Below are positions 46,494 through 55,342 of a DNA stretch of 64,000 nucleotides, piece after piece. Origin of the DNA: Pseudomonas sp. ACN8 (GTDB lineage Bacteria > Pseudomonadota > Gammaproteobacteria > Pseudomonadales > Pseudomonadaceae); assembly GCF_002303925.1 (NCBI RefSeq), contig NZ_MRCS01000020.1, positions 43,233 through 107,232 of the forward strand, read 5' to 3'. The notes under the pieces were generated by a model that ran no database searches, was not told the DNA's origin, and saw only the letters and a list, made by a program, of their open reading frames with translations. Made by a program: the position numbers and the translations under genes. Position 1 is the stretch's first letter; every line of letters starts with the position of its first letter.

Positions 46494-46772
46494 ATGAAAG
46501 TCATATGGGGACTGGGGCGGTTACTGACCTTGCTGTTCTGGGCGGTAGCGCTGGTCAATCTGCTCATACCGTTTGTCTTTCCGCTGCACCCATTGGTCAA
46601 TCTGGCCGGCGGCCTGTTGGGAGTCATCCATCTTCTGGAAGCGTTGCTGTGCTATCGCAGCCTCCGGGGTCGTGCCCATCCCTGGCTTGACCGCCTGAAG
46701 ATCGTCATTTTCGGCGTATTCCACCTGCAAACCATTCCAGCCCCCACCGCTTCGAAGGCTTCCCATGCGTAA
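46494..46772 (+). CDS. DUF1145 membrane protein
   Basis: 92 residues with two hydrophobic segments (about 9-29 and 38-55) and the family stretch VIHLLEALLCYRSLRGRAHPWLDRLKIVIFGVFHL. Inner-membrane. Its 3' end overlaps the start of the collagen-like gene by eight bases. Function unknown. Confidence 0.87.
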   Translation: MKVIWGLGRLLTLLFWAVALVNLLIPFVFPLHPLVNLAGGLLGVIHLLEALLCYRSLRGRAHPWLDRLKIVIFGVFHLQTIPAPTASKASHA

Positions 46773-47523
46773 ACTCTGTCTGCTCGCCGTACTCATAAGC
46801 CCATTGGCCAGCGCACAGGTGGTGAGTGTCGAAACCAACTCGCTGATGCGCTTGCCCAACACCGCCAGCACCCTGCAATTGGAACGCCTGGAAGTGGCCG
46901 ATTACGGCACCTTGCTGATTCCTTCGAACGTCACGGAAGTCACCGTGGGTGAATTGCATCTGGGGCGCGAAGCGCGCATAGCTATCGTGCCGGGGGAACA
47001 GGCGCTGGCGCTGAAGGTCCGTCGCGCTGACTTGTCCGAAGGCAGCCAGATCACCTCCCGTGGCGCCCCCGGGACTTACCAGAAGGCCGCTCGATCCGGG
47101 CGCAACCTTGATTTGCAGATCAAGACACTGAATGCAGCGCAGTTGATCGTTGATGCCCGCGGTGGTGCGGGCGCACCGGGGTTCGTTGGCCTTGATGGGG
47201 CCAACGGCCAGGAGCCGGGCTGCACCTGGGGTCAAGCGGGGCGCGGTGCCGATGGCAGTGATGGCAGCAATGGTCAACCCGGAGCGCCGGGGGCGCTGGT
47301 CAAGCTGGCCGTGCCCCACGACTTCCCGGCAGACCGGATCAAGGTTCAGGTGGCCGGCGGTGCCGGTGGCCTGGCCGGCCCTGGCGGCAAACCTGGCGCG
47401 GGTGGCAAGGCCAAGGGCTGCCTGATTTACAAGACCGATGGCGGCAAGAGCGGTAAGCCTGGGGCTGACGGGCAGCCGGGGCCGGAAGGCGCGGCGGGTT
47501 CGGTGACGGTACAGCGGATGTAA
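46765..47523 (+). CDS. Secreted protein with collagen-like Gly-X-Y repeats
   Basis: 252 residues. Signal peptide MRKLCLLAVLISPLASA. An N-terminal beta-rich part (about 20-135) precedes Gly-rich collagen-like stretches: GGAGAPGFVGLDGANGQEPG, GSDGSNGQPGAPG, GGLAGPGGKPGAGGKAKG and GKSGKPGADGQPGPEGAAG, interrupted by a short beta segment (ALVKLAVPHDFPADRIKVQV). Two Cys residues (PGCTWG, KGCLIY) may crosslink. Collagen-like proteins of bacteria are often surface or adhesive. It is translationally linked to the DUF1145 gene. Confidence 0.82.
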   Translation: MRKLCLLAVLISPLASAQVVSVETNSLMRLPNTASTLQLERLEVADYGTLLIPSNVTEVTVGELHLGREARIAIVPGEQALALKVRRADLSEGSQITSRGAPGTYQKAARSGRNLDLQIKTLNAAQLIVDARGGAGAPGFVGLDGANGQEPGCTWGQAGRGADGSDGSNGQPGAPGALVKLAVPHDFPADRIKVQVAGGAGGLAGPGGKPGAGGKAKGCLIYKTDGGKSGKPGADGQPGPEGAAGSVTVQRM

Positions 47524-47558
47524 GCAATCGCCGAAATGTGAGCTGTCTGTCAGACCGC

Positions 47559-47620
47559 TATCGCGAGCAAGCTCGCTCCCACAGGATCTGTACAGCCCCT
47601 GTGTGCGAGCTTGGTCCGTG
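47559..47620. repeat. REP element with degenerate partner
   Basis: A good REP copy at 47560-47585 faces a decayed copy at 47596-47618 (CTGTGTGCGAGCTTGGTCCG). Confidence 0.75.
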
Positions 47621-47639
47621 CGGCGATCCGACGATGCTT

Positions 47640-48104
47640 TTAGAGCATCGGCCGAGCGGCGGCAATCGCCACCAAAGCCAGCCCCACCAACAGATTGATC
47701 CCCACCAACTTGCGGATCCGACCCAGCACCGCTGCACCAGCGGGCCAATCCTGTTCGGCCACCGCGGCGCGCAGTTCGGGCAGCATCAACGCCTGAATGC
47801 GGATAAACAGCGCGGTCATCACCACATACAAGCCCATCATCACCTGCACATAACGTGGCGCAGTTTCAAAGCCACCGAAGTGCATGTGCAGCATGCCCAC
47901 GCCGCTGACTGGCAACAGCACCACCGCCACCCAGACCCAGCGGAAAAAACCTTGAAACACTTCTACCCACAGCTTCAGCCGGGCAGGGCCTTCAAGTGCT
48001 TTGATCGCAGCGGGGCGCAGGACCATCCAGGCGAAAAACATGCCGCCGACCCAGACCAGGGCCGCCAGTACATGCAGGCTATAAATGAGGCTAAAAGGTG
48101 TCAT
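47640..48104 (-). CDS. CopD-like four-helix membrane protein
   Basis: 154 residues with four transmembrane helices (about 6-28, 53-73, 83-103, 130-150). The start SLIYSLHVLAALVWVGGMFFAWMVLRPAA matches the CopD/DUF2269-type family with a helix-1 His and Trp. Possibly copper- or haem-linked; not certain. It lies between two REPs and the divergent dinG. Confidence 0.8.
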   Translation of the reverse strand: MTPFSLIYSLHVLAALVWVGGMFFAWMVLRPAAIKALEGPARLKLWVEVFQGFFRWVWVAVVLLPVSGVGMLHMHFGGFETAPRYVQVMMGLYVVMTALFIRIQALMLPELRAAVAEQDWPAGAAVLGRIRKLVGINLLVGLALVAIAAARPML

Positions 48105-48165
48105 TGGGTTACTCCGTTCTGCGCGGGATTCATTAGCGGGGTATGATAGCCGCCGAACCGAACCA

Positions 48166-48181
48166 CTGAAAATTTATCCAG
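48166..48181 (+). promoter_or_regulatory. Candidate LexA box upstream of dinG
   Basis: CTGAAAATTTATCCAG fits the CTG-N10-CAG frame with an AT-rich core, 22 bases before the dinG ATG. It is weaker than the recA and dinB boxes. Confidence 0.55.
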
Positions 48182-48203
48182 CGTTTTTTGCGCCCGACAA
48201 TCC

Positions 48204-50348
48204 ATGATCAGCACTGAACTCAAAACCACGATCCAGGGCGCCTACTCGCGTTTTCTCGAAGCCAAGAGCCTCAAGCCGCGTTATGGCCAACGCCTGATGA
48301 TTGCCGAAGTCGCCAAGGTCCTGGGGGACATCGACACCGACGACGAAGGCCGGCGCAGTGGCGACCCTGCGATTGTCGCGGTGGAAGCCGGCACCGGTAC
48401 CGGCAAGACCGTGGCCTACAGCCTGGCGGCGATTCCCACGGCGAAGGCCGCCGGCAAACGCCTGGTGATCGCCACGGCCACCGTGGCCCTGCAGGAGCAG
48501 ATCGTCTACAAGGACTTGCCTGACCTGATGCGCAACAGCGGGCTGAATTTCAGCTTCGCCCTGGCCAAGGGGCGCGGGCGCTATATGTGCCTGTCCAAGC
48601 TCGACATGTTGCTCCAGGAAGGCCACGCGCAAACCGCCACCGCTCAGTTGTTCGAAGAAGAAGGCTTCAAGATCGAGGTCGACGAGGCCAGCCAGAAGCT
48701 GTTCACCAGCATGATCGAAAAACTCGCCGGCAATAAGTGGGACGGCGACCGCGACAGTTGGTCCACCGCCCTGGAAGACGCCGACTGGGCACGGCTGACC
48801 ACCGACCACAGCCAGTGCACCAATCGTCATTGCCCGAACTTCGGCCAGTGCGCCTTCTACAAGGCCCGCGAAGGCATGGGCAAGGTCGACGTGATCGTCA
48901 CCAACCACGACATGGTGCTGGCCGACCTGGCCCTGGGCGGCGGCGCCGTGCTGCCCGATCCGCGCGACACCCTCTACGTGTTCGACGAAGGTCATCACCT
49001 GCCGGACAAGGCCATCGGCCACTTCGCCCATTACACGCGCCTGCGTTCCACCGCCGACTGGCTGGAAACCACCGCCAAGAACCTCACCAAGCTTCTGGCC
49101 CAGCACCCGCTGCCGGGGGACCTGGGCAAGTTGATCGAGCAGGTGCCGGAGCTGGCGCGGGAGATCAAGACCCAGCAGCAGTTCATGTTTACCGCCTGCG
49201 AGCAGATTGCCGATTTCAAACCCGGCGAAGACGTCGAAGGCCGCGAGCGCCCGCGTCACCGATTCGTCGGCGGGGTGATTCCCGAGCACATGCGTGAAAT
49301 GGGCATCGAACTGAAGAAAGGCTTCGCGCGGCTGACCGATCTGTTCACCCGCCTGACCGAGTTGCTCAAGGAAGGCATGGACGGCGAGGTCAACATCGGC
49401 ATCGCCAGCAACCAGGCCGAGGAGTGGTATCCGCTGTTCGGCAGCCTGTTGTCGCGTTCTTCCGGCAACTGGGAGTTGTGGACCGCCTTCACCGTCGAAG
49501 ACCCGGAAGACAACCCGCCCATGGCCCGCTGGCTGACCCTGGCCGAGAGCGGTTCGCTGTTCGACATCGAGGTCAACGCAAGTCCCATCCTCGCGGCAGA
49601 GATGCTTCGCCGCAACCTGTGGAACGTGGCCTATGGCTGCCTGGTGACGTCGGCGACCCTGACTGCCCTCGGCACCTTCGACCGCTTCCGTATGCGCGCC
49701 GGCCTGCCTAAAAAGGCGGTGACGGCGGTGGTGCCGAGCCCCTTCCATCACGCTGACGCCGGTGTGCTGCGGGTGCCGAACCTGAACGCCGATCCCCGTG
49801 ATGCAGCGGCGCATACCGCCGCGATAATTCGCGACCTGCCTGAATTGGTCGAAGGCTCGCGGGGCACGCTGGTGCTGTTTTCCTCGCGTAAACAGATGCA
49901 GGACGTGTTCGACGGCCTCGACCGCGACTGGCGCAAGCAAGTGTTCATCCAGGGCAACCTGTCGAAACAGGAAACCCTGAACAAGCACAAGGCGCGAGTC
50001 GATGGCGGCGATTCCAGCGTGCTGTTCGGCCTGGCGAGCTTCGCCGAAGGGGTCGACTTGCCCGGTGCCTATTGCGAGCACGTGGTGATCGCCAAGATTC
50101 CGTTCTCGGTACCCGATGATCCGGTGGAAGCAGCTCTGGCCGAGTGGATCGAAGCCCGGGGCGGCAATCCGTTCATGGAAATCTCCGTGCCGGACGCCTC
50201 GCTGAAGCTGGTCCAGGCCTGCGGTCGCTTGCTGCGCACCGAAGAAGACCGCGGCACCATCACCTTGCTCGACCGGCGCCTGGTGACCCAGCGCTATGGC
50301 AAAGCCATCCTCAACGCGTTGCCGCCGTTCCGTCGAGAAATTTCCTGA
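48204..50348 (+). CDS. dinG: ATP-dependent DNA helicase DinG
   Basis: A 714-residue XPD-type superfamily 2 helicase. Walker A GTGTGKT near residue 61, the Fe-S cysteine group C-x4-C-x5-C (CTNRHCPNFGQC) plus an upstream Cys in RYMCLSK, the DEAH-like box VFDEGHHLPD and C-terminal motifs V/VI (FGLASFAEGVDLPG, QACGRLLRTEEDRG). It unwinds R-loops and 5'-tailed duplexes and belongs to the SOS regulon in several bacteria. Confidence 0.96.
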   Translation: MISTELKTTIQGAYSRFLEAKSLKPRYGQRLMIAEVAKVLGDIDTDDEGRRSGDPAIVAVEAGTGTGKTVAYSLAAIPTAKAAGKRLVIATATVALQEQIVYKDLPDLMRNSGLNFSFALAKGRGRYMCLSKLDMLLQEGHAQTATAQLFEEEGFKIEVDEASQKLFTSMIEKLAGNKWDGDRDSWSTALEDADWARLTTDHSQCTNRHCPNFGQCAFYKAREGMGKVDVIVTNHDMVLADLALGGGAVLPDPRDTLYVFDEGHHLPDKAIGHFAHYTRLRSTADWLETTAKNLTKLLAQHPLPGDLGKLIEQVPELAREIKTQQQFMFTACEQIADFKPGEDVEGRERPRHRFVGGVIPEHMREMGIELKKGFARLTDLFTRLTELLKEGMDGEVNIGIASNQAEEWYPLFGSLLSRSSGNWELWTAFTVEDPEDNPPMARWLTLAESGSLFDIEVNASPILAAEMLRRNLWNVAYGCLVTSATLTALGTFDRFRMRAGLPKKAVTAVVPSPFHHADAGVLRVPNLNADPRDAAAHTAAIIRDLPELVEGSRGTLVLFSSRKQMQDVFDGLDRDWRKQVFIQGNLSKQETLNKHKARVDGGDSSVLFGLASFAEGVDLPGAYCEHVVIAKIPFSVPDDPVEAALAEWIEARGGNPFMEISVPDASLKLVQACGRLLRTEEDRGTITLLDRRLVTQRYGKAILNALPPFRREIS

Positions 50349-50353
50349 AACAC

Positions 50354-50375
50354 CGGTGGGCAGTTTTGCCCACCG
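50354..50375 (+). terminator. Hairpin after dinG
   Basis: CGGTGGGCA gttt TGCCCACCG stem, six bases after the dinG stop, without a T run. Confidence 0.55.
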
Positions 50376-50444
50376 TGTTGTCTATCTCTCTGCCATCGCT
50401 TTTCCACTGGCCCATTGAAGGTCGTTAGGGAGAAATTCGTTCTC

Positions 50445-52832
50445 ATGATTTGCCGTTCGTTGCCTGCCGTTTTTGCCCTGATGTTCGCAACACCGCTATT
50501 GGCCGCCCCCGCCAGCCAGCAGACGCTGTTCAATTTTGTGCGCCCCGCCGACGTGGTCCAGGTGGCGACTCAGGACGCCAGCCTGCCGCAATCCAACGCC
50601 GAGCAAACCCCCGAGGGCGAAGTGCTGCGCCGGGTGACGTTCAACCCGGTCGCCCGGCCGACTTTGCGCCTGACCCCGCAAACCGGCGCCTGGGACTGGT
50701 CGCAGTCGGGCGTCATGAGCCTGCGGATCCAGAGCGCGATGGACTGGGCTTTGACCCTGTACGTGACCATCCAGAGCAACGACGGCAAGACCCTGGTCAG
50801 CCGCGTCGATCTGCCGGCGGGGCCTGCGCAAACCCTGTTGGTACCGCTGCAAGCGACATCGCCGTTGAGCCAGGGCATGAAGGCTGGCCCGCCGATGCCG
50901 ATGACCGTCGAGGGCCAGCGTGTGTTGCTGGCCAGCAGCGCCGGTGAACTGGATCGCAGCCAGGTGGTGTCGGTGAGCTTGTCGATGGACCAGCCCAAAG
51001 CCGCGCAAAGCATCCTGCTGGAACGCTTTGGTGTGCAGGACGGCGAGTCGGTCACCCAGGCCGTGTATGGCGGATTGGTGGATGCTTACGGCCAGTCGAC
51101 CCGGGCCAAATGGCCGGAAAAAATCAGCAGCGACGAACAACTGAAAAGTGCTGCCAGCAAGGAGCAGCAGCAACTGAAAACCTGGCTGGCCGAGCGCGAA
51201 AAGTCCTCCCTGGACAAGTTCGGTGGTTTAAACAAAGGCCCGACCTTCAAGGCCAGCGGCTTTTTCCGCACGGAAAAGCGTGATGGTCGCTGGTACCTGG
51301 TGACGCCCGAGGGGCACCCGTTCTATTCCCTTGGGGTCAATACCGTGGCGCCGGATGTCAACCAGACCTACGTTGCCGGTCGCGAGTGGATGTTCGAATC
51401 CTTGCCCAAGGCTGACGAGGCGCTGGCCAGTCATTACGGAGATGGCGACAACCGTGGCGGCAACGGTGCCGATCAAGGGCGCGGCTACAATGCCGGGCGT
51501 TGGTACGACTTTTACGCTGCCAACCTGCAGCGCCTGTATGGCGATCCTTGCGCGCAGGGCAAAGAAACCAAGGCCGGCGTCGCCGAAACAGCCAAGTCCG
51601 AAGCGACGGCAGCGCCGAATTCCGTAGAACCGTGCAAAACGCTATTCGACGAGCAGCGCTGGGCCCGCCACACCCTCGATCGCTTGCAGGCCTGGGGCTT
51701 CAACACCGTCGGCAACTGGAGCGCACCCGTATTGGGCGACGCTGATCGTGTGCCTTACACCTTGCCGTTGTCGATCGTCGGCGACTACGCCAGCATCAGC
51801 ACCGGCACCGACTGGTGGGGCGGCATGCCGGACCCGTTCGATCCGCGTTTTGCCATGGCCACCGAGCGTGCAGTGGCGATTGCTGCCCGCGACCATCGTG
51901 ACGATCCGTGGCTGATCGGTTACTACGCCGACAACGAACTGGCCTGGGCCGGTCCAGGCGATGATCCGAAAGCCCGTTATGCCCTGGCCTACGGCACTTT
52001 GAAAATGACCACCGACGTGCCGGCCAAGCGCGCGTTCCTCAAGCAACTGCGTGACAAGTACCGCAATCAGGCTGGCCTGTCGAAAGCCTGGGGCATTGAT
52101 CTGCCAGCCTGGGAGCTGATGGAAGATCCAGGGTTCGTGCCACCGCTTCCGAGCGCCGAGCACCCGGAAATCGAAGCCGACTTCAAATACTTCCAGAAGG
52201 TCTTTGCCGACACCTACTTCAAGACCATCTCCGATTCACTCAAGTGGCACGCGCCGAACCAGCTGCTGCTCGGTGGCCGTTTCGCGATCGGCACGCCGCA
52301 AGCGGTGGAGTCCTGCGCCCAGTACTGCGACGTGTTGAGCTTCAACATGTACACCCTGCAACCCCAGGATGGTTACGACTTCGCCAAGTTGCGCAGTCTC
52401 GACAAACCGGTGCTGATCACCGAGTTCAATTTCGGCTCGGCTGATCGTGGCCCGTTCTGGGGCGGCGTCACCCCGTTGTTGAAGGAAGAGGATCGCGGCC
52501 CGGCGTACGCCAACTTCCTCAAGCAGGCATTGAGCGAGCCGTCGATTGTCGGTGTGCATTGGTTCCAGTACCTCGATCAACCGGTCACCGGGCGCTTGCT
52601 TGACGGTGAAAATGGTCACTTCGGGTTGGTGGGCATTACTGATCTGCCGTTCCAGGGTTTTGTCGACAGCGTGCGCAAGAGCAACCTGGCGACAGTCGAG
52701 CAACTGGGCAAAGAGGCCGAGAAGGCTGCCGCCGCCGACAAAGCCAGTCACGACGCCGAGGGCGGCCGCAAGGCCGAGGCCGGCAAGGGGCCGGGGAAGG
52801 GCGCCGGTGGGCATTCCGGCAAAGGTCACTAA
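50445..52832 (+). CDS. Secreted GH-A clan beta-agarase-like glycoside hydrolase
   Basis: 795 residues. A signal peptide (MICRSLPAVFALMFATPLLA) is followed by a carbohydrate-binding-like N-terminal beta domain (about 25-210), a helical linker, and a TIM-barrel. Candidate catalytic acids are Glu498 (YYADNELAW) as acid/base and Glu660 (ITEFNFGSAD) as nucleophile. An Ala/Lys-rich insertion bracketed by Cys (DPCAQGKETK ... SVEPCK) and a low-complexity Gly/Lys/His tail (GKGPGKGAGGHSGKGH) are unusual. Related proteins are annotated beta-agarase; the true substrate may be another galactan or exopolysaccharide. The ATG at 50445 was chosen over a TTG ten codons earlier. Confidence 0.72.
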   Translation: MICRSLPAVFALMFATPLLAAPASQQTLFNFVRPADVVQVATQDASLPQSNAEQTPEGEVLRRVTFNPVARPTLRLTPQTGAWDWSQSGVMSLRIQSAMDWALTLYVTIQSNDGKTLVSRVDLPAGPAQTLLVPLQATSPLSQGMKAGPPMPMTVEGQRVLLASSAGELDRSQVVSVSLSMDQPKAAQSILLERFGVQDGESVTQAVYGGLVDAYGQSTRAKWPEKISSDEQLKSAASKEQQQLKTWLAEREKSSLDKFGGLNKGPTFKASGFFRTEKRDGRWYLVTPEGHPFYSLGVNTVAPDVNQTYVAGREWMFESLPKADEALASHYGDGDNRGGNGADQGRGYNAGRWYDFYAANLQRLYGDPCAQGKETKAGVAETAKSEATAAPNSVEPCKTLFDEQRWARHTLDRLQAWGFNTVGNWSAPVLGDADRVPYTLPLSIVGDYASISTGTDWWGGMPDPFDPRFAMATERAVAIAARDHRDDPWLIGYYADNELAWAGPGDDPKARYALAYGTLKMTTDVPAKRAFLKQLRDKYRNQAGLSKAWGIDLPAWELMEDPGFVPPLPSAEHPEIEADFKYFQKVFADTYFKTISDSLKWHAPNQLLLGGRFAIGTPQAVESCAQYCDVLSFNMYTLQPQDGYDFAKLRSLDKPVLITEFNFGSADRGPFWGGVTPLLKEEDRGPAYANFLKQALSEPSIVGVHWFQYLDQPVTGRLLDGENGHFGLVGITDLPFQGFVDSVRKSNLATVEQLGKEAEKAAAADKASHDAEGGRKAEAGKGPGKGAGGHSGKGH

Positions 52833-52855
52833 GACCCGAAACCGCGTCATCATTC

Positions 52856-52920
52856 TTCGCGAGCAGGCTCGTTCCCACTTTGGAATGCATTCTCCTGTGG
52901 GAGCGAGCCTGCTCGCGAAG
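52856..52920. repeat. REPIN (short spacer)
   Basis: REP copies at 52857-52877 and 52895-52919 with a 17-base spacer, between the glycoside hydrolase and the serine hydrolase. Confidence 0.88.
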
Positions 52921-53051
52921 ACATCATTAGCATCACTGTTGCATTTTGGACCGGTAACACGTTGACCGCCCGGCCCAACCCTGTTCCCAAAACCCTCAAG
53001 GGCTGGAACAATGCCGACCACTTTGTAGAGCGTTAATCCGGGGAGTTACGG

Positions 53052-54197
53052 GTGCAGATTCAGGGTCATTACGAGCTTAAGTTCGAAGCGGTGCGAGAGG
53101 CGTTCGCGGCGCTGTTCGACGATCCTCAGGAGCGTGGCGCAGGGTTGTGCATTCAGGTCGGCGGCGAAACCGTTGTCGATCTGTGGGCCGGCACTGCCGA
53201 CAAGGATGGGGCCGAGGCCTGGCACAGCGACACCATCGCCAACCTGTTCTCCTGCACCAAGACCTTCACCGCGGTCACCGCGTTGCAATTGGTGGCCGAA
53301 GGCAAGCTGCAACTGGATGCCCCGGTTGCGCGCTACTGGCCCGAATTTGCTGCAGCGGGCAAAGCGTCCGTCACCCTGCGTCAACTGCTCTGCCATCAGG
53401 CCGGCCTTCCGGCATTGCGCGAGTTGCTGGCCCCCGAAGCCCTTTACGACTGGCAAACCATGGTTGACGCCCTGGCCGCCGAAGCGCCGTGGTGGACGCC
53501 GGGCGAAGGCCACGGTTACGCGGCGATCACCTATGGCTGGCTGATCGGCGAATTGCTGCGCCGTGCCGACGGTCGTGGACCGGGGGAATCCATCGTCGCG
53601 CGGGTCGCCAAACCGTTGGGCCTGGACTTTCATGTGGGTCTGGCCGACGAAGAGTTCCATCGCGTGGCCCACATTGCGCGGGGCAAGGGCAATGTCGGCG
53701 ATGCCGCTGCCCAGCGCCTGTTGCAAGTGACCATGCGTGAGCCAACGGCCATGACGACCCGGGCGTTCACTAACCCGCCGTCGATCATGACCAGCACCAA
53801 CAAACCCGAGTGGCGACGCATGCAACAGCCGGCCGCCAATGGTCATGGCAATGCCCGCAGCCTGGCCGGATTCTACGCGGGCCTGCTGGACGGCAGCCTC
53901 CTGGAAAGCGAAATGCTCGATGAATTGACTCGCGAGCACAGCCTCGGCGAGGACAAGACTTTACTGACCCAGACCCGTTTCGGCCTGGGCTGCATGCTCG
54001 ATCAACCGGACGTTGCCAATGCCACCTTCGGCCTTGGCCCGCGGGCGTTTGGTCATCCGGGTGCCGGCGGCTCCATCGGTTTTGCCGACCCGGAGCACGA
54101 TGTGGCTTTCGGGTTTGTGACAAATACCCTGGGGCCGTACGTCTTGATGGACCCGCGCGCGCAAAAGCTGGTGCGGGTTCTGGCCACTTGTCTGTAA
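53052..54197 (+). CDS. Beta-lactamase-fold serine hydrolase (class C-like/EstB type)
   Basis: 381 residues, with the SxxK motif S67-C-T-K70 (NLFSCTKTF), a Tyr motif in GYAAITYGW and a Gly-rich motif near the C-terminus (FGHPGAGGSIG). No signal peptide is seen, so a cytoplasmic esterase role is more likely than a periplasmic beta-lactamase. It starts with GTG (53052) preceded by GGGGAG. Esterase activity assumed from family. Confidence 0.85.
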   Translation: MQIQGHYELKFEAVREAFAALFDDPQERGAGLCIQVGGETVVDLWAGTADKDGAEAWHSDTIANLFSCTKTFTAVTALQLVAEGKLQLDAPVARYWPEFAAAGKASVTLRQLLCHQAGLPALRELLAPEALYDWQTMVDALAAEAPWWTPGEGHGYAAITYGWLIGELLRRADGRGPGESIVARVAKPLGLDFHVGLADEEFHRVAHIARGKGNVGDAAAQRLLQVTMREPTAMTTRAFTNPPSIMTSTNKPEWRRMQQPAANGHGNARSLAGFYAGLLDGSLLESEMLDELTREHSLGEDKTLLTQTRFGLGCMLDQPDVANATFGLGPRAFGHPGAGGSIGFADPEHDVAFGFVTNTLGPYVLMDPRAQKLVRVLATCL

Positions 54198-54207
54198 AAA
54201 CGACTAT

Positions 54208-54229
54208 CGGGTTCCAGGGCTGGAACCCG
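54208..54229 (+). terminator. Hairpin after the serine hydrolase gene
   Basis: CGGGTTCCA gggc TGGAACCCG stem; no strong T run follows. A second short stem (GGCCA atg TGGCC, 54265-54277) with a seven-T tail lies downstream and may be the true terminator. Confidence 0.55.
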
Positions 54230-54310
54230 TTAGCCTTTCCAGTTTCAAAGCGTCTGCTTCTACCGGCCAATGTGGCCTGATTTTTTTGACTTCATTTTTG
54301 TGGATATCCA

Positions 54311-55318
54311 ATGTCATCCAATAAAACCCTCGCTTTGGCCCTGTGCTTCGCTATTACCGGTTGCGCACAGACTCCACAGAAAGACGCGACGGCACCTGTC
54401 GCCAAGACTGAAAGCGGTAGCCACTGGTACTGGCCGTTCGGTTCCGACGACAGCGCCGGCAAGCCCGTGACCAAGCCGGAGGTAAAACCTGAAGTCAAAC
54501 CCGTTGCGGTGACCAAGGCCGAAACCGATAGCGGCAGCAAGTGGTGGTGGCCGTTCGGCGGTAGCGAGCAGAGCACTGCCAAGGTTGTACCGATGCCAGA
54601 CCCGAAAGTCACCCAGGCCTGGCTTGACGACTACGAACCGCGACTGCGCGAGGCGGTCAAGGGCAGCAACATGCAACTCGAGCGCCGTGAAAACGTACTG
54701 GTGGTGACTGCGCCGGTCGAAGGCTCGTTCAACCCTGATCGTCCGGCCATGCTGCTGCCAGTCACGCTCGGTCCGTTCACCCGCGTTGCCAAGATCCTTG
54801 AAGCCGATCCTAAGACCGCTGTGTTGATCCTCGGCCACAGCGATACGTCCGGCGCTGCGCCTGCCAACGTCAAACTCAGCCAGGAGCGTGCCCAGTCCGT
54901 TGCGGCGATTTTCCGTCTCAGTGGTTTGCAGCGTGATCGCTTGATGCTGCGTGGTCTGGGCGGTGATGCACCGCGTGCCGCCAACGACAGCGTGCAGGGT
55001 CGTGCGTTGAACCGTCGCGTGGAACTGCTGGTGACCCCGCAAAACACCATGGTCGCACTGCTGAGCAAGTACAACATGCCGGCTCCAGCACCTGTGACCA
55101 TGGTTGCCGCCGCGGACGCCAAGCCGGTCGCCAAGCCTGTGACACCGGCCCCTGCGACTAAAAAGGCTTCGGTTCCGGCAACGAAAAAAGCCCCCGCGAA
55201 AAAAGCATCGGCGAAGAAAGCGCCTGCGAAAACCGCAACGCCGGCAAAAAAGACCACGCCAGCCAAAGCCTCGACGGCTGACAAGAAAGTCGTCGCCACC
55301 GATACTGCAAAGCAGTGA
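54311..55318 (+). CDS. OmpA-family lipoprotein with Trp-rich repeats and Lys/Ala tail
   Basis: 335 residues with lipobox AITGC (Cys18). Two copies of an aromatic motif occur, GSHWYWPFGS and GSKWWWPFGG, separated by a KPEVKPEVKP linker. A C-terminal OmpA-like domain follows (VLILGHSDTSGAAPANVKLSQERAQSV ... GRALNRRVELLV), then an 80-residue Lys/Ala/Pro-rich tail (APATKKASVPATKKAPAKK at its start). The tail is highly basic and of low complexity. Probably outer-membrane to wall linkage; the tail may bind anionic polymers. Confidence 0.88.
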   Translation: MSSNKTLALALCFAITGCAQTPQKDATAPVAKTESGSHWYWPFGSDDSAGKPVTKPEVKPEVKPVAVTKAETDSGSKWWWPFGGSEQSTAKVVPMPDPKVTQAWLDDYEPRLREAVKGSNMQLERRENVLVVTAPVEGSFNPDRPAMLLPVTLGPFTRVAKILEADPKTAVLILGHSDTSGAAPANVKLSQERAQSVAAIFRLSGLQRDRLMLRGLGGDAPRAANDSVQGRALNRRVELLVTPQNTMVALLSKYNMPAPAPVTMVAAADAKPVAKPVTPAPATKKASVPATKKAPAKKASAKKAPAKTATPAKKTTPAKASTADKKVVATDTAKQ

Positions 55319-55342
55319 TTCGTTAACCAAAAGGAATGCGCC

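Noticed and set aside
48174..50081. 635-codon open frame opposite dinG
   Set aside because: Antisense shadow of the helicase gene with low-complexity composition.
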